A stretch of DNA of 64,000 nucleotides, taken from Flavobacterium johnsoniae. GTDB lineage: Bacteria > Bacteroidota > Bacteroidia > Flavobacteriales > Flavobacteriaceae. Within the stretch, counting starts at the first letter, position 1, and each line of letters starts with the position of its first letter. Location: positions 124,001-188,000 of the forward strand of contig NZ_MLFK01000010.1 of assembly GCF_001879205.1 (NCBI RefSeq), given 5' to 3'. Positions 1 through 8,291 of the stretch are shown here, in pieces. The translations under genes and the position numbers were made by a program. The notes beneath the pieces were generated by a model. That model saw nothing but the letters and a program-made list of their open reading frames with translations. It made no database searches and was not told the DNA's origin.

Positions 1-42
1 GAAAATTGATGATGATAAATTTACCCTATCGAAATTATGCTT

Positions 43-62
43 AACAGTATTAGAATATTGTT
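43..62. promoter_or_regulatory. Candidate operator palindrome upstream of nadA
   Basis: AACAGTATTAGAATATTGTT is a dyad with 9-base arms that match in 8 of 9 positions around a 2-base centre. It lies about 80 bases upstream of nadA, the first gene of the nad-ric-nrd run. The size and symmetry suit a Crp/Fnr-type or other redox regulator, but the identity of the regulator is inference. It may also overlap the 3' end of a gene lying to the left of the window. Confidence 0.3.
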
Positions 63-95
63 TCTGATACAAAACCACTAAACTTTATCTGCACT

Positions 96-121
96 AAAAT
101 ATGCTGGAAACGGCATATTTT
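96..121. repeat. Perfect 9-bp hairpin before nadA
   Basis: Arms at 96-104 (AAAATATGC) and 113-121 (GCATATTTT) pair perfectly around an 8-base loop. The hairpin ends 23 bases before the nadA start codon. It could end transcription from the left or form a leader structure in the nadA mRNA. It has no run of T long enough to call a strong terminator. Confidence 0.4.
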
Positions 122-144
122 ATGCAGAAATAATAAAATTAAAA

Positions 145-1077
145 ATGGACAAAAATTCTCTGATAAAGGAAATAATACGATTAAAGCAAGAAAAAAATGC
201 GGTTATTCTGGCTCATTATTATCAAGATGAGGAAATTCAGGATATTGCAGATTTTATTGGAGACAGTCTTGAATTATCAAAAAAGGCGCAGCAAACCAAT
301 GCTTCTATTATTCTTTTTGCCGGAGTCCATTTTATGGCAGAAACAGCCAAAATACTAAATCCGGATAAAAAGGTAATAATACCTGATTTTAATGCAGGAT
401 GTTCTCTTGCAGACGGATGTGATCCTGCCGATTTTAAAATTTTTAAAGCAAAACACCCCGGGCATATTGTGGTAACTTACATAAACTGCTCTGCTGAAAT
501 AAAAGCAATGAGCGATTTGGTTTGTACCTCATCAAATGCAAAAAAAATAATTGCTTCTATACCTGCAGATAAGGAAATTATATTTGCACCGGATAAAAAT
601 TTAGGACATTATTTACAAAAAGAAACAAAGCGTAAACTAGTGCTTTGGGATGGATCATGTGTGGTTCACGAAGCCTTTTCGCTAGAAAAACTAATTGACC
701 TTTACAAGAAAAATCCAACTGCCAAAATTGCGGCACATCCGGAATCTGAGAGCCATATTTTAAAAATTGCCCATTACATTGGTTCAACCTCCGGAATTAT
801 CAACTTTATTAAAACGGATCCTGCCGCTGTTTTCATAGTGGCTACAGAAGCTGGTATTTTGCATGAACTCTCAAAAGCGGCACCTGAAAAAACGCTGATT
901 CCCGCTCCTTCTACCGAAGATAATACTTGTGCCTGCAGTGAATGCGCATTTATGAAAATCAATACACTCGAAAAATTATATTGGTGTCTTAAATATGAAA
1001 GTCCCGAAATTATAGTAGATGAACAGCTGAGAATTAAAGCCTTAAAACCTATAAAAAGAATGCTTGAACTGTCTTAA
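145..1077 (+). CDS. nadA: Quinolinate synthase NadA
   Basis: Cytoplasmic [4Fe-4S] enzyme that condenses iminoaspartate with dihydroxyacetone phosphate to quinolinate in de novo NAD synthesis. At 310 residues it is the normal length for a stand-alone NadA. The N-terminus has the [19 protein letters not shown] block. The three conserved cluster cysteines are visible in [10 protein letters not shown], in GSCVVHEAF and in [13 protein letters not shown] near the C-terminus. It overlaps the longest nadB frame and almost certainly forms an operon with it. The cluster is oxygen-sensitive, which fits its place next to ric and nrdD. No nadC is present in the window, so the last step to NAD precursor must be encoded elsewhere. 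Identification is firm. Confidence 0.96.
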   Translation: MDKNSLIKEIIRLKQEKNAVILAHYYQDEEIQDIADFIGDSLELSKKAQQTNASIILFAGVHFMAETAKILNPDKKVIIPDFNAGCSLADGCDPADFKIFKAKHPGHIVVTYINCSAEIKAMSDLVCTSSNAKKIIASIPADKEIIFAPDKNLGHYLQKETKRKLVLWDGSCVVHEAFSLEKLIDLYKKNPTAKIAAHPESESHILKIAHYIGSTSGIINFIKTDPAAVFIVATEAGILHELSKAAPEKTLIPAPSTEDNTCACSECAFMKINTLEKLYWCLKYESPEIIVDEQLRIKALKPIKRMLELS

Positions 1078-1102
1078 AATTGAACCTCAAAACCCTTATA
1101 AA

Positions 1103-2626
1103 ATGCTCAAAACTGATATACTCATAATAGGTTCCGGTATTTCCGGATTATTTTTTGCCATGAAAACTGCCAAAAAACGTCCGGATTTATCTATTGTAAT
1201 TATGACCAAGAAAACTGCACCAAACACTAATACACAACTCGCACAAGGTGGTATTGCAGTTGTTACAAATCATATAAAGGATAGTTTTGAGCAGCATATA
1301 AAAGACACTTTAAAATCAGGCGGCGGACACTGCGACCAGGCTATTGTAAAAATGGTTATTGAGCAGGCACCGGAAAGGCTCGAAGAACTTCTGAAGATTG
1401 GAACCTCTTTTGATAAAAACCAGGAAGGACAATGGGATTTAGGTCTTGAAGGAGGTCATTCACAGCATCGTATTCTGCATCATAAAGACAGTTCAGGCCT
1501 TGAAATAGAAAAGAAGCTTTTGAAAATAATCGAACAATTACCCAATATTCAATTATTCGAAAATTATCAGGTTATCGATCTCAATACAGAAACCAAACAA
1601 GAGCAGACAACTTCCTGCGGTGCCTTTTTTTATGATAAAAACACGGACCAGATAAAATATATCAGGACTCGTTGTATAGTGCTGAGTACAGGCGGATGCG
1701 GCCAATTGTTCGAAAATACAACCAATCCGGAAATTGCAACCGGAGACGGAATTGCAATGGCGGCGCGTGCAGGAGCCGAAATCGAAGATATGCAGTATAT
1801 TCAATTTCATCCTACAGCCTTATTTAGAGGAGAAAAAAATCCTTTGTTTTTAATTTCAGAAGCGGTTCGCGGATTTGGAGCTCATATTGTTAATGAAGAA
1901 GGAAAAAGATTTTTGTTTAAATACGATTCGCGGGGCGAGTTAGCAACAAGAGATATTGTTTCGCACGCTATTTATCGGGAAATGCATGAAAGCAGAAAAA
2001 AACATGTTTATCTAGACTGCAGGCATTTAGATCCTTCGGCTTTTTATCAAAAGTTTCCCTCTATTGCAAAACACTGCAATGAAATAGAATTGTTTCCGGA
2101 AAAAGATTTAATCCCCATAGTACCTGCGGCTCATTATCAATGCGGCGGTATTAAGGTAGACAGAAACGGTCTCACTACAGTTAAAAATTTATATGCTATT
2201 GGTGAGTGCGCCAGAACCGGATTACACGGGAAAAATCGTCTGGCTTCTAACTCTTTACTCGAAGCTTTGGTATTTGCTCATCAGGCTTCAGAAAACATTA
2301 ACAGCACAATAGATTCATTTGAGTTTTCATCAAAAATACTTGTTCCCAAATTCACGGGTACAGAAAATAAAAAAGACCATGTAACATTTTTAGTCTTAAA
2401 AAAAGAAATACAGGCACTCCTGACCAATTTCTACCTGAGTGAAGAACGCGATACTGATTTTGCTTTTCAAAAAATAAAATTGATAAAAAATGCTGCCGAA
2501 ACACTTGCGGCTAAACAGCAAATTACAATTCCGTTTATAGAATTTTCTAATATGCTTACCGTGGCCCTAATAATTATTAAACACTGCAAAAAAAGAAAAA
2601 CACCTTTTATAATGTCTTTAAATTAA
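1103..2626 (+). CDS. nadB: L-aspartate oxidase NadB
   Basis: Flavoprotein that oxidises L-aspartate to iminoaspartate, the substrate of NadA. It belongs to the succinate dehydrogenase/fumarate reductase flavoprotein family and can use fumarate instead of oxygen as acceptor. The FAD dinucleotide motif IIGSGISG follows the start directly. TNTQLAQGGIAV, GGHSQHRILHH, IQFHPTAL and GECARTGLHGKNRLASNS are family blocks. An in-frame ATG exists at 1064 inside nadA, but the 13 residues it adds precede the Rossmann strand and look non-native, so I place the start at 1103, 25 bases after the nadA stop. The ability to work without oxygen fits the anaerobic neighbours. Confidence 0.95.
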   Translation: MLKTDILIIGSGISGLFFAMKTAKKRPDLSIVIMTKKTAPNTNTQLAQGGIAVVTNHIKDSFEQHIKDTLKSGGGHCDQAIVKMVIEQAPERLEELLKIGTSFDKNQEGQWDLGLEGGHSQHRILHHKDSSGLEIEKKLLKIIEQLPNIQLFENYQVIDLNTETKQEQTTSCGAFFYDKNTDQIKYIRTRCIVLSTGGCGQLFENTTNPEIATGDGIAMAARAGAEIEDMQYIQFHPTALFRGEKNPLFLISEAVRGFGAHIVNEEGKRFLFKYDSRGELATRDIVSHAIYREMHESRKKHVYLDCRHLDPSAFYQKFPSIAKHCNEIELFPEKDLIPIVPAAHYQCGGIKVDRNGLTTVKNLYAIGECARTGLHGKNRLASNSLLEALVFAHQASENINSTIDSFEFSSKILVPKFTGTENKKDHVTFLVLKKEIQALLTNFYLSEERDTDFAFQKIKLIKNAAETLAAKQQITIPFIEFSNMLTVALIIIKHCKKRKTPFIMSLN

Positions 2627-2645
2627 AACATGATAATCAAAGCTA

Positions 2646-3383
2646 ATGACTATGGAAATAACAAGTAAATCTACAATTGGGGAAATTGTTGCCAATGATT
2701 TTAGAACAGCTGCTGTTTTTTCGAAATACAGCATAGATTTTTGCTGCAAAGGACATCGCACAATAGCAGAAGTCTGCAAAAAAAGAGATATCACAGAAAA
2801 TATCCTTATGCAACAGCTTCAAATTGCAAAGGAGAGCCCGGCAAACCAGTCTTTTGATTATAAATCATGGCCGGTGGATTTATTGACAGATTATATTGAA
2901 AAAACACATCACAGATATGTAGAAGAAAAAACACCGGTTTTACTTCAGTTTTTAAATAAAGTATGCCGTGTTCATGGCGAGATACATCCTGAACTGCATG
3001 AAATTAATACCATCTTTAATGCATCAGCATCTGATCTTGCTGCTCATATGAAAAAAGAAGAAACGGAACTTTTTCCTTTCATTCGAGAAATGAAAAAGGC
3101 AAAAGACAAAGGTTTATCATTTCAAACACCTGTTTTCGGAAGTATTGAAAATCAAGTTCTTTTAATGAAAGAAGATCATTTGGGAGAAGGACAGCGCTTT
3201 AAAAAAATTGCTGCGCTAACCAATGATTATACTCCTCCTGCAGGAGCCTGCAACACATACAAAGTTACTTTTTCGATGCTGCAGGAATTTGAAAGCAACT
3301 TGTATAAACACATTCATATGGAAAACAATATTTTATTCCCAAAAGCAATTAAACTAGAAAAAAACTTTAAGAGAGTTTTTTAA
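2646..3383 (+). CDS. ric: Iron-sulfur cluster repair di-iron protein (Ric/YtfE/ScdA)
   Basis: Cytoplasmic di-iron protein of the Ric family, which restores iron-sulfur and other iron centres damaged by nitric oxide or peroxide. The N-terminal ScdA_N region (about residues 5-55) has TIGEIVANDFRTAAVFSKY followed by the FCCKG cysteine pair. A hemerythrin-like helical bundle follows, with iron-ligand candidates in HHRYVEE, RVHGEIHPEL, HMKKEETELFPF, KEDHLGEG and HIHMENNILFP. It starts 19 bases after nadB and ends 13 bases before nrdD, so it is embedded in the operon. NadA and the NrdG activase both carry oxygen- and NO-labile clusters that Ric could service. A second in-frame ATG lies at 2652. Confidence 0.93.
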   Translation: MTMEITSKSTIGEIVANDFRTAAVFSKYSIDFCCKGHRTIAEVCKKRDITENILMQQLQIAKESPANQSFDYKSWPVDLLTDYIEKTHHRYVEEKTPVLLQFLNKVCRVHGEIHPELHEINTIFNASASDLAAHMKKEETELFPFIREMKKAKDKGLSFQTPVFGSIENQVLLMKEDHLGEGQRFKKIAALTNDYTPPAGACNTYKVTFSMLQEFESNLYKHIHMENNILFPKAIKLEKNFKRVF

Positions 3384-3396
3384 ATACAAATAAAAC

Positions 3397-5520
3397 ATGG
3401 AAAAATATGTAATCAAAAGAAACGGAGATTACAGACCCTTTGAGTCTTTTAAAATTAAGGACGCAATTGAAAAAGCTTTTCAAAGCGTTAGTCAGCCCGT
3501 CGACAAAAAAATCTTTAAACTTGTTAGTACTGCATTAGAATCTAAGTATTCATGGTCAGTAGAAGAAATACAGGATATTATTGAAAGAACTTTGTTTGAG
3601 AATGGTTATTTCTTAACCATGCGCTCGTTTATAATTTATCGTCATACGCGTAAACTGCAGAGAGAACACATAAATGGTCTTAATGATGATACAACCTATG
3701 TAAACAGCACGCAAACAATAGAAGAATACATCAATCAGTCTGACTGGCGAATCAATGCAAATGCTAATACTTCGTACTCAAATGCCGGATTGGTTAATAA
3801 TACCTCGGGCAAAATAATTGCAAATTACTGGCTCGATAAAATTTATAACAAAGAAGAAGGTTTTGCCCATCGAAACGGGGATATTCATATTCACGATCTG
3901 GACTGCTTAACGGGATACTGTGCCGGGTGGAGTCTGCGTGTGCTGTTAAACGAAGGCTTTAATGGTGTTCGGGGCCGTGTAGAAAGTAAAGCTCCTTCTC
4001 ATTTTAGAGAAGCACTAGGGCAAATGGCAAATTTCCTGGGAATTCTTCAAAGCGAATGGGCAGGTGCTCAGGCATTCAGTTCTTTTGATACTTATCTCGC
4101 TCCTTATGTTTTTAAGGATCAGCTTTCTTACGATCAGATTTTAAAAGCTGTTCGAAGTTTTGTGTATAACTTAAATGTTCCTGCACGCTGGGGACAATCA
4201 CCTTTTACCAATATAACGCTAGACTGGATTGTTCCGGATGATCTTAAAGAACAAATACCAACCAGAAACAATGACCATTTGTTTCTTAATGTAGAAAATA
4301 AAGAATTAGCCGCTAAAGCAAAAGAAAGAGGAATTGAAAAATTAACAAACTTAAAATATGCTGATTTTCAGCAGGAAATGAACCTCATTAACAAGGCTTA
4401 TTATACCGTAATGACCGAAGGCGATGCAAACGGACAGCCTTTTACCTTCCCTATTCCAACTGTAAATATTACAGAAGATTTTGACTGGGAAGGAGAAAAT
4501 GTCGATTTGTTATTTGAAAACACGGCTAAAATAGGATCCTCGTATTTTCAAAACTTCATTGGAAGCCAGTATCTTCTTGATGAAAAAGGAAATAAAATTG
4601 AGAATCCGGATGCTTATAAACCAAACGCCGTTCGAAGTATGTGCTGCAGGTTACAGCTTGATCTTCGTGAATTATTAAAACGAGGAAATGGGCTTTTTGG
4701 AAGCGCAGAAATGACGGGGAGCATTGGCGTTGTAACTATTAATATGGCCAGATTAGGATTCTTGCATAAAGGAAATATTATAGATTTATTTAAACATCTC
4801 GATGAACTTCTTTTAATTGCGAAATCAACTTTAGAGAAGAAAAGAATTTTTATACAGGAAATGTACGACCGCGGACTTTATCCGTATACCAAACGCTATC
4901 TGGATCATTTTAGAAACCATTTTTCGACTATAGGCGTAAACGGAATGAATGAAATGATACTTAATTTTACGAATGGAAAACAAGACATTACGGCCAATTC
5001 AGGGATTCATTTTGCATCGGAAATTCTAGATCACATCCGATTAAGAATGAAAGAATTTCAGGAAGAAACCGGAAATCTATATAATCTTGAAGCCACCCCT
5101 GCAGAAGGAACAACTTATCGTTTTGCAAAAGAAGATAAAAAACGTTTTCCTGAAATTCTTCAGGCAGGCTGTGACCAAAACATCTATTATACCAATAGTT
5201 CTCAAATACCTGTTGACCATACCGAGGATCCTTTTGAAGCTCTGCTGCTGCAGGATGAATTACAATGCAAATATACAGGAGGCACAGTGCTTCACCTTTA
5301 TATGAGAGAAAAAATAAGCAGCCCTAAAGCCTGTAAAAACTTTGTAAAAAAAGTATTAACCAGCTTTAAACTGCCTTATATTACCGTAACTCCGGTTTTC
5401 AGCGTCTGCCCTATTCACGGTTATCTTAATGGAGAACATGAATATTGTCCGAAATGCGATGAAATTTTATTAAATGAAAACAATAAAAAAATGATGATAT
5501 ATGAAAACACAAACACATGA
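3397..5520 (+). CDS. nrdD: Anaerobic ribonucleoside-triphosphate reductase NrdD, main chain
   Basis: Class III ribonucleotide reductase, which makes deoxynucleotides without oxygen using a glycyl radical. Residues 1-95 form an ATP-cone (KRNGDYRPFESFKIKDAI), the dATP/ATP activity switch. The catalytic barrel includes DIHIHDLDCLTGYCAGW, the RSMCCRLQLDL cysteines and GSIGVVTINMARLGF. The C-terminus carries the metal-binding block SVCPIHGYLNGEHEYCPKC. The usual final segment with the radical glycine (RVxGY) is missing from this 707-residue chain. The frame stops at 5518-5520, and the radical motif is found in a different frame immediately downstream (5501-5668). So the chain as read cannot hold its own radical. 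Confidence 0.93.
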   Translation: MEKYVIKRNGDYRPFESFKIKDAIEKAFQSVSQPVDKKIFKLVSTALESKYSWSVEEIQDIIERTLFENGYFLTMRSFIIYRHTRKLQREHINGLNDDTTYVNSTQTIEEYINQSDWRINANANTSYSNAGLVNNTSGKIIANYWLDKIYNKEEGFAHRNGDIHIHDLDCLTGYCAGWSLRVLLNEGFNGVRGRVESKAPSHFREALGQMANFLGILQSEWAGAQAFSSFDTYLAPYVFKDQLSYDQILKAVRSFVYNLNVPARWGQSPFTNITLDWIVPDDLKEQIPTRNNDHLFLNVENKELAAKAKERGIEKLTNLKYADFQQEMNLINKAYYTVMTEGDANGQPFTFPIPTVNITEDFDWEGENVDLLFENTAKIGSSYFQNFIGSQYLLDEKGNKIENPDAYKPNAVRSMCCRLQLDLRELLKRGNGLFGSAEMTGSIGVVTINMARLGFLHKGNIIDLFKHLDELLLIAKSTLEKKRIFIQEMYDRGLYPYTKRYLDHFRNHFSTIGVNGMNEMILNFTNGKQDITANSGIHFASEILDHIRLRMKEFQEETGNLYNLEATPAEGTTYRFAKEDKKRFPEILQAGCDQNIYYTNSSQIPVDHTEDPFEALLLQDELQCKYTGGTVLHLYMREKISSPKACKNFVKKVLTSFKLPYITVTPVFSVCPIHGYLNGEHEYCPKCDEILLNENNKKMMIYENTNT

Positions 5521-5668
5521 AATCCTAAAGAAACAGGAATCGAAAAGAAGTAAATGCTTAGTGTATACAAGAGTAATGGGTTATCACAGACCAGTAGAAA
5601 GTTTTAATATTGGAAAAAAAGGCGAACACCAGCAGCGAAATCATTTTAAAGAAATCAGGATCGAATAA
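5501..5668 (+). CDS. Separate glycyl-radical domain of NrdD (55 residues)
   Basis: Small ORF in the +1 frame relative to nrdD, with its own ATG at 5501 and a 20-base overlap with the nrdD end. It contains the class III glycyl-radical signature TRVMGYHRPVESFNIGKK, with the radical glycine at residue 27, plus Cys19 just before it and the GEHQQRNHF tail. These are the residues that normally end NrdD. It could be translated as a separate subunit by coupling to nrdD, or joined to it by a +1 shift near the ACA-UGA stop at 5515-5520, or the genome could carry a frameshift mutation or sequencing error. Frame 2 has a stop at 5495-5497, so any shift must fall in 5498-5520. Confidence 0.8.
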   Translation: MKTQTHEILKKQESKRSKCLVYTRVMGYHRPVESFNIGKKGEHQQRNHFKEIRIE

Positions 5669-6344
5669 AGCAGTTTACAGCATCACTCCATTTACTTTAT
5701 TAGATTATCCCGATAAAACAGCCTGCATAATTTGGTTTGCAGGCTGTAATATGCGGTGTTTATATTGTTATAATCCGGATATTGTTTTAGGAAAAGGAAA
5801 AATTGATTTTGAAACGGTTCTTACTTTTCTAAAATCCAGAAAAGGATTATTGGATGGTGTAGTTTTAAGCGGAGGCGAATGCAGCATCCATAAAAATATC
5901 CTTGATTTTATAAAACAAATAAAACTCTTGGGATTTAATGTAAAAATAGACACAAACGGTTCCAGTCCCCGGGTGCTGAAAAAAATGATACATGAGAAAC
6001 TGATTGACTATGCTGCTTTAGATTTTAAAAGTCTCCCGGCGGCTTTTAAAACTATTACGCAATCTAACCTATTTGCTGAATTTGAAGAAAGTCTTACACT
6101 TTTAATGAATTCCTCCATTCCATTTGAAGTTCGGACTACGCTTCATTCAGCACTTATAAACAGATCAGAATTAGCAGCAATGAGAAATTATCTCGAAGCT
6201 CAAAACTATGAAGGAAATTATTATATACAACATTTCGTAAATAATGTGCCAACCATAGGTAATTTAGAATATTCAGAAAAATCATTAAGATTTGAAAATT
6301 TTTCGACCTCAAAAATAAATGTTATTTTTAGGGAACAATTATAA
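5610..6344 (+). CDS. nrdG: Anaerobic ribonucleotide reductase activating protein NrdG
   Basis: Radical SAM enzyme that creates the glycyl radical on NrdD with S-adenosylmethionine and a [4Fe-4S] cluster. The cluster motif CNMRCLYC (CxxxCxxC) follows SITPFTLLDYPDKTACIIWF, and DGVVLSGGECSIHK is the glycine-rich SAM-binding region. There is no ATG ahead of the radical SAM core. The only reasonable start is TTG at 5610, inside the glycyl-radical ORF, giving a 59-base overlap. Homology would place the mature start near residue 20, so the exact start is uncertain. The overlap suggests translational coupling of radical domain and activase. Confidence 0.9.
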   Translation: MEKKANTSSEIILKKSGSNKAVYSITPFTLLDYPDKTACIIWFAGCNMRCLYCYNPDIVLGKGKIDFETVLTFLKSRKGLLDGVVLSGGECSIHKNILDFIKQIKLLGFNVKIDTNGSSPRVLKKMIHEKLIDYAALDFKSLPAAFKTITQSNLFAEFEESLTLLMNSSIPFEVRTTLHSALINRSELAAMRNYLEAQNYEGNYYIQHFVNNVPTIGNLEYSEKSLRFENFSTSKINVIFREQL

Positions 6345-6382
6345 TCTCTATTTGAGATCATCGCAATTAAAAAGTTGGTATT

Positions 6383-6829
6383 ATGGCACTTCATCACTTC
6401 ATTTTGATAGTTCATCTAATTGCGGCAACAATTTGGGTGGGTGGTCATTTAACACTCTGCATCATTTTTCTTCCCGAAGCTTTAAGAAAAAAAGATCCTT
6501 CCATTATTCTAAAATTTGAGAGACAGTTCGAACCGCTTGGCATGTCGGCACTGCTTACACTTGCTGTATCCGGAATTTGGATGGCTTATGATTTTGGAAT
6601 TACGCTTGGCACTTGGTTTAGCTTTTCCGGCGGTTTTGAAAAAGTCGTTTCTATTAAGTTACTGCTGCTCTTTTTAACCATTATTTGCGCCCTGATTGCT
6701 CAATTTCGAATTATTCCAAATCTCAATCAATATAACCTTAACAAAATGGCTGTATTAATTATCACAGTTACCTTAATTGGAGTTACGATGCTTATTTTAG
6801 GGTCAACTTTTAGATATGGAGGGCTGTAG
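6383..6829 (+). CDS. CopD-family membrane protein
   Basis: Integral membrane protein of 148 residues with four predicted helices. The first helix carries VHLIAATIWVGGHL, the histidine-containing pattern of CopD/HemJ-like proteins that may bind heme or copper. FEPLGMSALLTLAVSGIWM and KVVSIKLLLLFLTII are further family-like stretches. It starts 38 bases after nrdG on the same strand and is probably the last gene of the operon. Its role is unknown. A link to copper or heme handling under low oxygen is inference from family and context. Confidence 0.75.
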   Translation: MALHHFILIVHLIAATIWVGGHLTLCIIFLPEALRKKDPSIILKFERQFEPLGMSALLTLAVSGIWMAYDFGITLGTWFSFSGGFEKVVSIKLLLLFLTIICALIAQFRIIPNLNQYNLNKMAVLIITVTLIGVTMLILGSTFRYGGL

Positions 6830-6831
6830 GC

Positions 6832-6860
6832 AAAAAAAAACCGTAAAATCTTTACGGTTT
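6832..6860. terminator. Bidirectional terminator hairpin
   Basis: CCGTAAA (6841-6847) and TTTACGG (6851-6857) form a perfect 7-bp stem with a 3-base loop. A run of nine A on the left serves as U-run for the minus-strand lipoprotein, and TTT follows on the right. It separates two convergent genes. Confidence 0.75.
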
Positions 6861-6870
6861 ATAAGTCATA

Positions 6871-7062
6871 CTATCTGTTCTTTTTTTGCTGTCCCGGCGC
6901 ATAAGCTTTTGCACTTTTACTTCCTGACATTTTTTTTGCCTGCCCAGGAGGAATTTTTCCTGATCGCGAAGACGATGAAGAGGAACTGTGGACACTGCAT
7001 CCTGTAATACTCAAAATAAGTACAACGCAGGTTAGAGTTTTAATAAATTTAGTCAATTTCAT
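6871..7062 (-). CDS. Small serine-rich lipoprotein
   Basis: 63-residue predicted lipoprotein. A signal peptide (KFIKTLTCVVLILSITG) ends in the lipobox residue Cys22 and is followed by a run of serines and a basic PPGQAKK tail. Similar short proteins with GKIPPGQAKK are common in flavobacteria and are often mislabelled as a quinol oxidase subunit; no real function is known to me. It is a single gene, convergent with the CopD-like gene across a terminator. Confidence 0.7.
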   Translation of the reverse strand: MKLTKFIKTLTCVVLILSITGCSVHSSSSSSSRSGKIPPGQAKKMSGSKSAKAYAPGQQKKNR

Positions 7063-7126
7063 ATTTTAGTTATTTTTGAGTCAAAAATACGTGTTTAAAA
7101 AGAACTGCAGGCATTTTTACTCACAT

Positions 7127-7161
7127 AAAAAAAACCTGCAGTAAAAAACACTGCAGGTTTA
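7127..7161 (-). terminator. Terminator of the 7181-7387 lipoprotein gene
   Basis: AACCTGCAGT (7133-7142) pairs perfectly with ACTGCAGGTT (7150-7159) around a 7-base loop. The run of A at 7127-7134 gives the U-run in the minus-strand transcript. The stem lies 22 bases beyond the stop codon. Confidence 0.8.
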
Positions 7162-7180
7162 CTATCTTAAGTTCTAAAAC

Positions 7181-7387
7181 TTACTTTTTAACCGTATCAG
7201 TTTTAATAGTTCTAACTGTATCGGTTGCTGTCGTATCGATATCCGGACCAACAGTATCAATTATTGCTTCGGTCGAATCAGTGTAAGTTTGAGAGTCAGT
7301 AGTGTTCGTATCGTTCTTCTTACACGAAAATGCCAGTCCCGTTAACAGAATCAGCATTGCAATTTTGGTTTTTAATAGCGTTTTCAT
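7181..7387 (-). CDS. Small threonine/aspartate-rich lipoprotein
   Basis: 68-residue predicted lipoprotein with signal peptide MKTLLKTKIAMLILLTGLAF followed by the lipobox SCKKND. The mature part is almost wholly Thr, Asp, Val and Ser (DTVGPDIDTTATDTVRTIK) and has no recognisable fold. A TAAATTTG element, the -7 consensus, lies at 7426-7433 on the minus strand about 40 bases upstream. Function unknown; it appears to be a monocistronic gene. Confidence 0.7.
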   Translation of the reverse strand: MKTLLKTKIAMLILLTGLAFSCKKNDTNTTDSQTYTDSTEAIIDTVGPDIDTTATDTVRTIKTDTVKK

Positions 7388-7597
7388 AATTATATTTTTT
7401 TCTGTTTGTATTAATATTAATATTTCAAATTTAAACTACTGGTTATCAATATCATTACATAATTATAAGTATCATTTATAAAAATCAAAGAAATTACTCA
7501 AAAACCTGATTAACAATGCAAAAACTATAAATTCAAAAGTTAATTATGTAAGCCGCTTCGATATCGTTTTATGAAATTTGTACAAACATTTTTCAAA

Positions 7598-8254
7598 ATG
7601 AAAACTTTTCTTCGCAATAACGGTTTGAGTATCTGCTTTCTGGTACTTTTTTTCGGATCCTTAATAGGCCAGATTTTCTTAGGTTTTGAGGAACATAATA
7701 AAGAGCTTGTAGACGAAGGAGGAAAAATCATAACTCTTAGTTCTTATCTTGTATCCGGACATTTTATTGAATCTACTTTTGAAAACTGGGAAAGCGAATT
7801 TCTTCAGATGGGGCTCTTTGTTGTACTCACCATTTTCTTAAAACAGAAAGGATCTTCAGAATCAAAAAAACTGAATGAAAAAGAAGAAGTCGACCGGGAG
7901 CCCGATCCTAATCGAAAAAACGCTCCTCTTGCCGTTAAAAAAGGAGGTTTTATTCTCGCTTTGTACAAACATTCACTTACAATTGCATTGCTGCTGTTAT
8001 TTTTGATTTCACTGGTAATGCATTTCTACGGAAGTTTAAAAGACGAAAATGAAAAACTGCTTTTAGAAGGAAAACCACTAGAAACGATTTCATCCTATTT
8101 AGTAAATTCAAGATTTTGGTTTGAATCTTTTCAAAATTGGCAGAGTGAATTTTTATCGGTTTTTGCTATTGTAATATTGTCGGTTTATCTCCGCCAAATC
8201 GGTTCATCACAATCCAAACCGGTAGATGCACCACATTTTCAAACCGGTGATTAA
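7598..8254 (+). CDS. DUF6766-like membrane protein with internal duplication
   Basis: Membrane protein made of two similar halves. Each half has a hydrophobic helix, a charged hinge, the motif SSYLV, an ESxxNWxSEFL block, a second helix and a GSSxSK end. First half: ISSYLV equivalent LSSYLVSGHFIESTFENWES; second half: ISSYLVNSRFWFESFQNWQS. A hydrophilic linker of about 45 residues joins them. I recognise the DUF6766 pattern; the function is unknown. An ATG at 7571 is also in frame, but family members begin near KTFLRNNGLSI, so I prefer 7598. Related proteins often appear in stress-associated settings, but nothing here proves that. Confidence 0.7.
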   Translation: MKTFLRNNGLSICFLVLFFGSLIGQIFLGFEEHNKELVDEGGKIITLSSYLVSGHFIESTFENWESEFLQMGLFVVLTIFLKQKGSSESKKLNEKEEVDREPDPNRKNAPLAVKKGGFILALYKHSLTIALLLLFLISLVMHFYGSLKDENEKLLLEGKPLETISSYLVNSRFWFESFQNWQSEFLSVFAIVILSVYLRQIGSSQSKPVDAPHFQTGD

Positions 8255-8291
8255 TGATTAGAAAGCATCAAATTAATAATTAAAAAAGATT

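Noticed and set aside
2-67. Possible 3' end of a gene entering from the left (21 codons in frame 2).
   Set aside because: Too short to recognise, another frame (3-44) is equally open, and it overlaps the candidate operator.
1064-1102. Longer nadB start inside nadA.
   Set aside because: The extra 13 residues precede the FAD-binding strand and are simply the nadA end read in another frame; the ATG at 1103 fits the family.
5610-5668. Starting nrdG at an ATG.
   Set aside because: There is no in-frame ATG before the radical SAM cysteines; TTG at 5610 is the only plausible upstream start.
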